64,000 bases of DNA from Thamnaconus septentrionalis (taxonomy: Eukaryota; Chordata; Actinopteri; Tetraodontiformes; Monacanthidae), in contig CM020501.1 of the NCBI GenBank assembly GCA_009823395.1, forward strand, positions 11,175,861 to 11,239,860, read 5' to 3'. Both the position numbers and the translations under genes were made by a program. Below, piece after piece: positions 59,678 to 64,000 of this stretch. Under the pieces are notes generated by a model that did no database searches, was not told the origin of the DNA, and saw nothing but the letters and a program-made list of their open reading frames with translations. Positions within the stretch are counted from its first letter, which is position 1; each line of letters starts with the position of its first letter.

Positions 59678-60642
59678 CTGACCAGGACACGACGGAATTC
59701 AGAGGTCAGTCAGTGAACATCAGAGTTTGCCAACTTCTTGTATCAGGAGATACAGCTTTACTTAGATGTTAGAGTGAGACATTCACTTTGAATTAAAACA
59801 CCCAAAATGAGATTTTCATTTGAAACACAGCAGTGACGCGTCTGTTTAAAAGGGCGCTTAAATAAAATAAACCTCAAGAAATGACGAAAGCTAAATCTGG
59901 AGTTTGTGATGAGTGAAAGAACTGCAGCGAAAGAAATCTGTTCCAGGGTAAATCAGCCATGCCCCAGCTGATTTCTGACGTGCAGGAAATGAAAAGAGCG
60001 ACCCTGCTGACAAAGCAAGAGCAATCTTCACAGACAAGCCTCCTGTGCTTTCATCTCTGCTCATGGATCAACTCCTCTTGGAGTAATGTAGCTGTGTAAT
60101 GAAACAGTTGACTCTTTAACGCTCAGTCTTCCATCTGGAACCTGAGCCGGAGCGAGAGCTGTTTCTATAGAAGTCTCAGTTCTGCAAACACGGTCATTAG
60201 CCACTCTCGTGCAGCTTGAGTTTGTAAAAGAAGAATGTGTGTGGTTTATTATGGCGATGAGGCCAGCAAACATAGAGATAAAACAATTATGAGAATTAAC
60301 AATTTTGTTTTATTTTAATTTATTATACATGTATTATCATAGTTGAGTAGTTGAAAAATCAAACATTTGCAAATCTTAAAAATTGTGCTTTTTAGACCCA
60401 GGTCTGATCTGATATTGTATAGTAGCAAAAAAACAAATACTTCAAAGAAAGCACAATAATCATGATGTGTTTTCATCAATTATAATCAACGTGTAATTAC
60501 TATTAAAAAAACGTTTGTCTCTATAATCACTTCTATAATGATGCGGACTAAACTACTATCAGAAGGTTCAAAGATATGCTGAAGCGATTAATAAAAAACA
60601 TAAAGTTCAGCAGATGGATTTATGGTTTGCGACTTTACTTAC
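59678..60642 (-). other. lrba intron (exon 7 to exon 8), 1.0 kb
   Basis: AT-rich intron. I see no repeat, RNA or coding feature in it. The other introns among exons 1-9 (176 to 675 bases) are likewise unremarkable. Confidence 0.8.
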
Positions 60643-60735
60643 TTTGGCGGCAAGTGCTTCAGAAAATATCCCATCACTTTAAGTGTCTGCACTCGTATCC
60701 CTTCACTGGTTGAGGCCAAAAGCTTGTAAATCACA
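60643..60735 (-). CDS. lrba: lrba exon 7 of window (armadillo-like region)
   Basis: 93 bases, acceptor TTTTTTTCTCAG, donor GTAAGT. One base completes Arg (CG + T); reads VIYKLLASTSEGIRVQTLKV and MGYFLKHLPP plus AA of Lys. Matches LRBA VIYKLLASKSEGIRVQALKA. Confidence 0.96.
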
Positions 60736-60955
60736 CTGAGAAAAAAAGAAATATAGTTAATGCACACTTAGGAAATTTACAGTAAACCTAAACTTAATTT
60801 TTTAATATCATTGCCGTTTGTTGGGGATTAAAGCATGCAACATGTTCCTAATTATCTCACCACAGCGAGCAAAAAATTAAATTTATTTCTTGCGCTTGAA
60901 CTCTGATCAAATCCGCTGAGTTCACCACTCGCTTTAAAGACAGTGTGGCAGTTAC

Positions 60956-61053
60956 CGGATGCCGTTGCGCTGGTCAAAGGCCTGAACCATAGAAACGGGA
61001 TGTTCAGACATCAGAGCCACCAACAACTGCAGGACATCCAATAGGTTGTCATC
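60956..61053 (-). CDS. lrba: lrba exon 6 of window (armadillo-like region)
   Basis: 98 bases, acceptor TTCCTCTCAG, donor GTAACT. Phase 0 start: [20 protein letters not shown] and [12 protein letters not shown] plus CG of Arg. Matches [24 protein letters not shown]. Confidence 0.96.
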
Positions 61054-61441
61054 CTGAGAGGAAGAAAAGATGCAAGTGGAAGGAATTCAGAGGACACTTT
61101 GATTTTTGGCTGAAGTAACACAGTAGTGAAATAAGAGTAAACTTAACACAGATAACTATTTTGGGTGCAAATCCTGACATAACAAAAAATGCCAAAGGCC
61201 TCAGTACTGCGTCATTACTGTACATTGTGATATTCTGCAATTTTAAACATACATTTCTAAAATCCCTCCAGATTAGCGGAGAAAAAAATCCCAAACAAAA
61301 TACTCTGCTTCAGTCGACAGGAAGCGCTCTTTGTCCGCACATCAGCTCGTCAGAGAGTGTAAGAAAGTACAGTTGTGTTGTGGCGCCATCTGGTGGCCAA
61401 AAGTGCTTGCAGCGATGTGGCGTCTGCGTGTGCACGCCTAC

Positions 61442-61504
61442 CTCGTGCATGGTCAGGAGGTAGTTGAGGATACTCTGCAGCTCGTCATCCTTCACTCCGT
61501 GTTC
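61442..61504 (-). CDS. lrba: lrba exon 5 of window (armadillo-like region)
   Basis: 63 bases (21 codons), phase 0 to 0, acceptor GATGTTTTTCAG, donor GTAGGC. Reads EHGVKDDELQSILNYLLTMH-E. KEDELQSILNYLLTMHE is invariant in LRBA and NBEA; the first two residues (EH) replace the usual DR. Confidence 0.96.
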
Positions 61505-61978
61505 CTGAAAAACATCAGCACACCCAGTTTGCAAGACAGCAGTTACTCAACATGGCCGATGGTTTCACTTTCTGCCCAGCACACCAACCACAGACTGGTG
61601 CATCGTCTCAATGCTGTGACATCTGGGAAGCTGAATAACTTAACTTTCATAATTATTAATTCATATCAGTTTGATATTTTAAGTAGATGGCCTCACAGAG
61701 CGACAATATATATATAAATGCTTAACAAACAGAGGTGTATGTTAGAATGAGATAAGGTTAGAAGACACATGGAAAAAACAAAAACATCCAAAAACAAAAA
61801 AAGTCATCTATTCTTGAGCACAAAGTTCCATCAGAACAAATTGCATTTTGTCTCATCTTAACAGCATTTGGTCGAAAAACATTATTCCAAAAACAGAAAA
61901 TGTGTACATTAGCATTTAGAAGAATCACATTCTGTTTTCTCTCCGGTGTTGCGGCTTTTTTCTGCTTTTGACCGTTAC

Positions 61979-62058
61979 CTTCATGATGAGCTGCTTCACA
62001 AACAACAAGAGGAAGGCGCGCAAGGAGAGGATCTCCTTCTGGTTTGGCCTTGGACCAT
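61979..62058 (-). CDS. lrba: lrba exon 4 of window (armadillo-like region)
   Basis: 80 bases, acceptor TGCGTTTTCAG, donor GTAACG. Completes Asp (G + AT), then [20 protein letters not shown] and KQLIMK, phase 0. Matches [24 protein letters not shown]. Confidence 0.96.
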
Positions 62059-62234
62059 CTGAAAACGCAGGCACAAAGCGAGACCTGAGACAACGCCCTA
62101 GGCCCTCTGCTGGTGAGAAAAATTGCTTTCATCATGTAAAGCTGAATGAGCCTCACACTGAGACAAGCGTGGAAAAGAAGACATGTGCCAGTCCTGCGAG
62201 ACATCATGCATGCAGTGTGTTTCTGTGTGCTCAC

Positions 62235-62403
62235 CGAGGCCTTTGGGCACAACTCCGCTGCGGTCCTGTGGGTTCACAACCCAGTAGTAGTATTTCAGAG
62301 TGTGCATGATCTGCAGTACAGTGCCCACCCTGCGGATGGCGTTGTAGATGGTCACTGTGCTGATGAACTCCGTTGCCAGGTAGGTGTACAGGGTCAGCTG
62401 GAC
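62235..62403 (-). CDS. lrba: lrba exon 3 of window (armadillo-like region)
   Basis: 169 bases, acceptor GTCTTTTCAAAG, donor GTGAGC. Reads [40 protein letters not shown] and [16 protein letters not shown] plus G. This is the family's [20 protein letters not shown] block. Intact. Confidence 0.97.
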
Positions 62404-63078
62404 CTTTGAAAAGACACAGCATCTTTACCACAAAAGCAAATACTGTGCACGCAAATAGCTCTGTTGCACGATTTTAAAGGTTAAGTCAATGTCTGTTTTG
62501 GACCTCTACATTATACTTGATTTACAGATGGTACTTTTTCATCACAAAACCTGAAGAGAAGTCTTGCACGATTAATTGTGTACAAAAAAAACCCTCCAAA
62601 AATCTGGAGGGTAAAAAAGAATTTTCAACCTTCTCAAGAAGGTGCCTGCAAAAATGCTCTTACCTTGCTGCTATAACACCTGGGAGAGATATCAGTGAGG
62701 TATCACTGCCCTTTGTGAGCTCACATAAAACTGATTTACTGAGCTAAGTGTTCATACTCTCAAAAAAACAAACAACAGAGATCAAGGATAAACATAATTT
62801 CTAGGAGGTTTACTTTCTGTTCGGAAACACCAGTAAAGTGAATGTCGTTTAACATGACCTTTAATTAACTACCACTGAGTTGAAGGTAAAAGAAAGAGCT
62901 AAAAGCCCTATTTGAAATCAACACTAAACTTTAAAAAGAGAGGGAATGATGATGGCTCTGGGTGTGTGACTGTGCCTGGTATCAATGTTTGGAAGTTGCA
63001 CAACATAAGGCAGCAGCAGCAAGAGATTTTGTGATAGCAGGTGTGGTTTATTTTTATGTTTTTTTACATGGATGATAC

Positions 63079-63231
63079 CTTGGCAGGGGCGTGGATCCAG
63101 ATGGCCGGGTTGAACAGAATGTGGTCACACAGCTGCTTGAGAAGCATGATGCCATTTTGCAAATTGCTCAGGTATCTGGAAAAGGCCAGCACGATGTCCA
63201 GGACGGGCCGCGTCACATGCACCTTGGAGGA
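63079..63231 (-). CDS. lrba: lrba exon 2 of window (armadillo-like region)
   Basis: 153 bases (51 codons), phase 0 to 0, acceptor CTGCGCTTCAG, donor GTATCA. Reads SSKVHVTRPVLDIVLAFSRY, LSNLQNGIMLLKQLCDHILF and NPAIWIHAPAK. LLKQLCDHILFNPAIWIH is invariant in the family. Confidence 0.97.
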
Positions 63232-63429
63232 CTGAAGCGCAGGCAGGGAGACAGCGGCGCAACAAAAGAGGGGCATATTATAACAAGGAGAACGCGTCTC
63301 GGCACGGAGGAGCACCTATTGTGTCTAACGAGCCCACGAGCCAACTGTGACTTCTCATCTTAGACAAAATCTGCCTGGGTGAGCTCGGTGGCATTGAGGG
63401 AATCGGACAATTTGTACGCGAAGCCTCAC

Positions 63430-63538
63430 CTTCTCCAGGGTGTAGCCGATGACGAGAAAGCCTTTGCAGGCCAGGACCTGCTCTTGCATGGCCACCGAGT
63501 TCTTCAGGAGCTCCATGACGAAGGACAACAAAGTGCAG
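63430..63538 (-). CDS. lrba: lrba exon 1 of window (most N-terminal seen)
   Basis: 109 bases, acceptor GTTTTTTTGCAG, donor GTGAGG. The first base completes a codon from an exon outside the window. Reads CTLLSFVMELLKNSVAMQEQ and VLACKGFLVIGYTLEK, phase 0. Matches family CATLLAFLVELLKSSVAMQEQML. No further exon is recognisable between here and 64000. Confidence 0.96.
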
Positions 63539-64000
63539 CTGCAAAAAAACAAACAAAAAAAAACGGGGGGACGGTGGCAAACGAAAGAGAGAAGAGAGAG
63601 AGAGAGAGAGAGGGGAGTGGGAGAGAGAGATTTAGGTTAGACTGACAATAATCTATGTGAGCTGCTGACAAAGCCCTGGGTGTGAAGGGCACATCCTACA
63701 TGGGATGTGATTGAATGAGGGCTCCGCGTCCCCATTGTGTTGGGAGCGGCGCCGGGATCACCTTGAGGGCGGCACGCGTGAGGGCGTGGCAACATGTATG
63801 CAGGGGAGGGGAGAGGAGGGGGAAGGAGGATGAGGGAGATGCAGCATCGCATCAAGAGTTGAAAACATGAAACAACAAGCTTTTAAATCGGCCTGTCTGA
63901 CAGGGGCAGAGCCCTACGTTGGAGGAAGGTGGATGTTAGAATATCCCACAATGTTGCAATAATTCAGACTAAAATCCAAGTTCAACATGTCCATTTATCT
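63539..64000 (-). other. 5' intron portion upstream of the first exon in window
   Basis: It holds a short (GA)n tract at about 63594-63612 and GA-rich sequence, with nothing recognisable as an exon of the ConA-like or early armadillo region. The preceding exon lies to the right of the window. Confidence 0.75.

Overview
This window is vertebrate nuclear DNA, most likely from a teleost fish. It shows split genes with GT-AG introns, abundant (CA)n, (GT)n and (TC)n microsatellites, fish-type tRNA-derived SINEs ending in CTTTAA repeats, and hAT-type MITE remnants. I see no bacterial, organellar or viral gene.

One gene accounts for every coding signal I can support: lrba (LPS-responsive beige-like anchor protein, BEACH family), on the minus strand and incomplete at both ends. 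I place 27 exons between 63538 (most N-terminal here) and 311 (most C-terminal here). Together they hold 4677 coding bases, about 1,559 codons. Exon phases join cleanly at every junction but one (exon 16 to 17). The choice of LRBA over its paralogue neurobeachin (NBEA) rests on LRBA-specific stretches such as DVSNVALDTERLEL (exon 12), [20 protein letters not shown] (exon 17), [20 protein letters not shown] (exon 19) and TDKHGAWGSSAIS-RPREFW (exons 26-27).

Layout in transcription order (right to left). Exons 1-11 (63.5-56.1 kb) are short, mostly closely spaced, and encode the armadillo/DUF4704-like N-terminal half. Exon 12 (50.8-49.5 kb) is a single 1,251-base exon for a long acidic, disordered linker. 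Exons 13-19 (49.4-44.3 kb) encode the conserved central block that ends in RSFDR. Exons 20-21 are a variable Ser/Ala/Pro linker. Exons 22-27 (36.0-0.3 kb) encode the DUF1088-type region just before the PH-BEACH module. The PH, BEACH and WD40 exons must lie beyond the left edge. A 12-base candidate microexon lies at 18-29.

The introns change character along the window. The 5' part is fairly compact. From exon 19 on, introns are large (6.3, 10.2, 8.0 and 13.6 kb) and contain long non-coding stretches with clustered homeodomain (TAATTA) and POU octamer (ATGCAAAT) sites. In vertebrates the developmental gene MAB21L2 is nested in an LRBA intron. No mab21l2 ORF is present here, but the 3' introns look like its regulatory landscape (inference). 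Introns also carry SINEs, one clear hAT MITE with target-site duplication, two degenerate hAT remnants, several perfect inverted repeats and many microsatellites.

There is no strong sign of an undescribed system. The most checkable oddities are the candidate microexon, the one-base phase conflict in exon 16, two GC-AG introns, a perfect 23-bp snapback hairpin, and a SINE carrying two tandem perfect hairpins.
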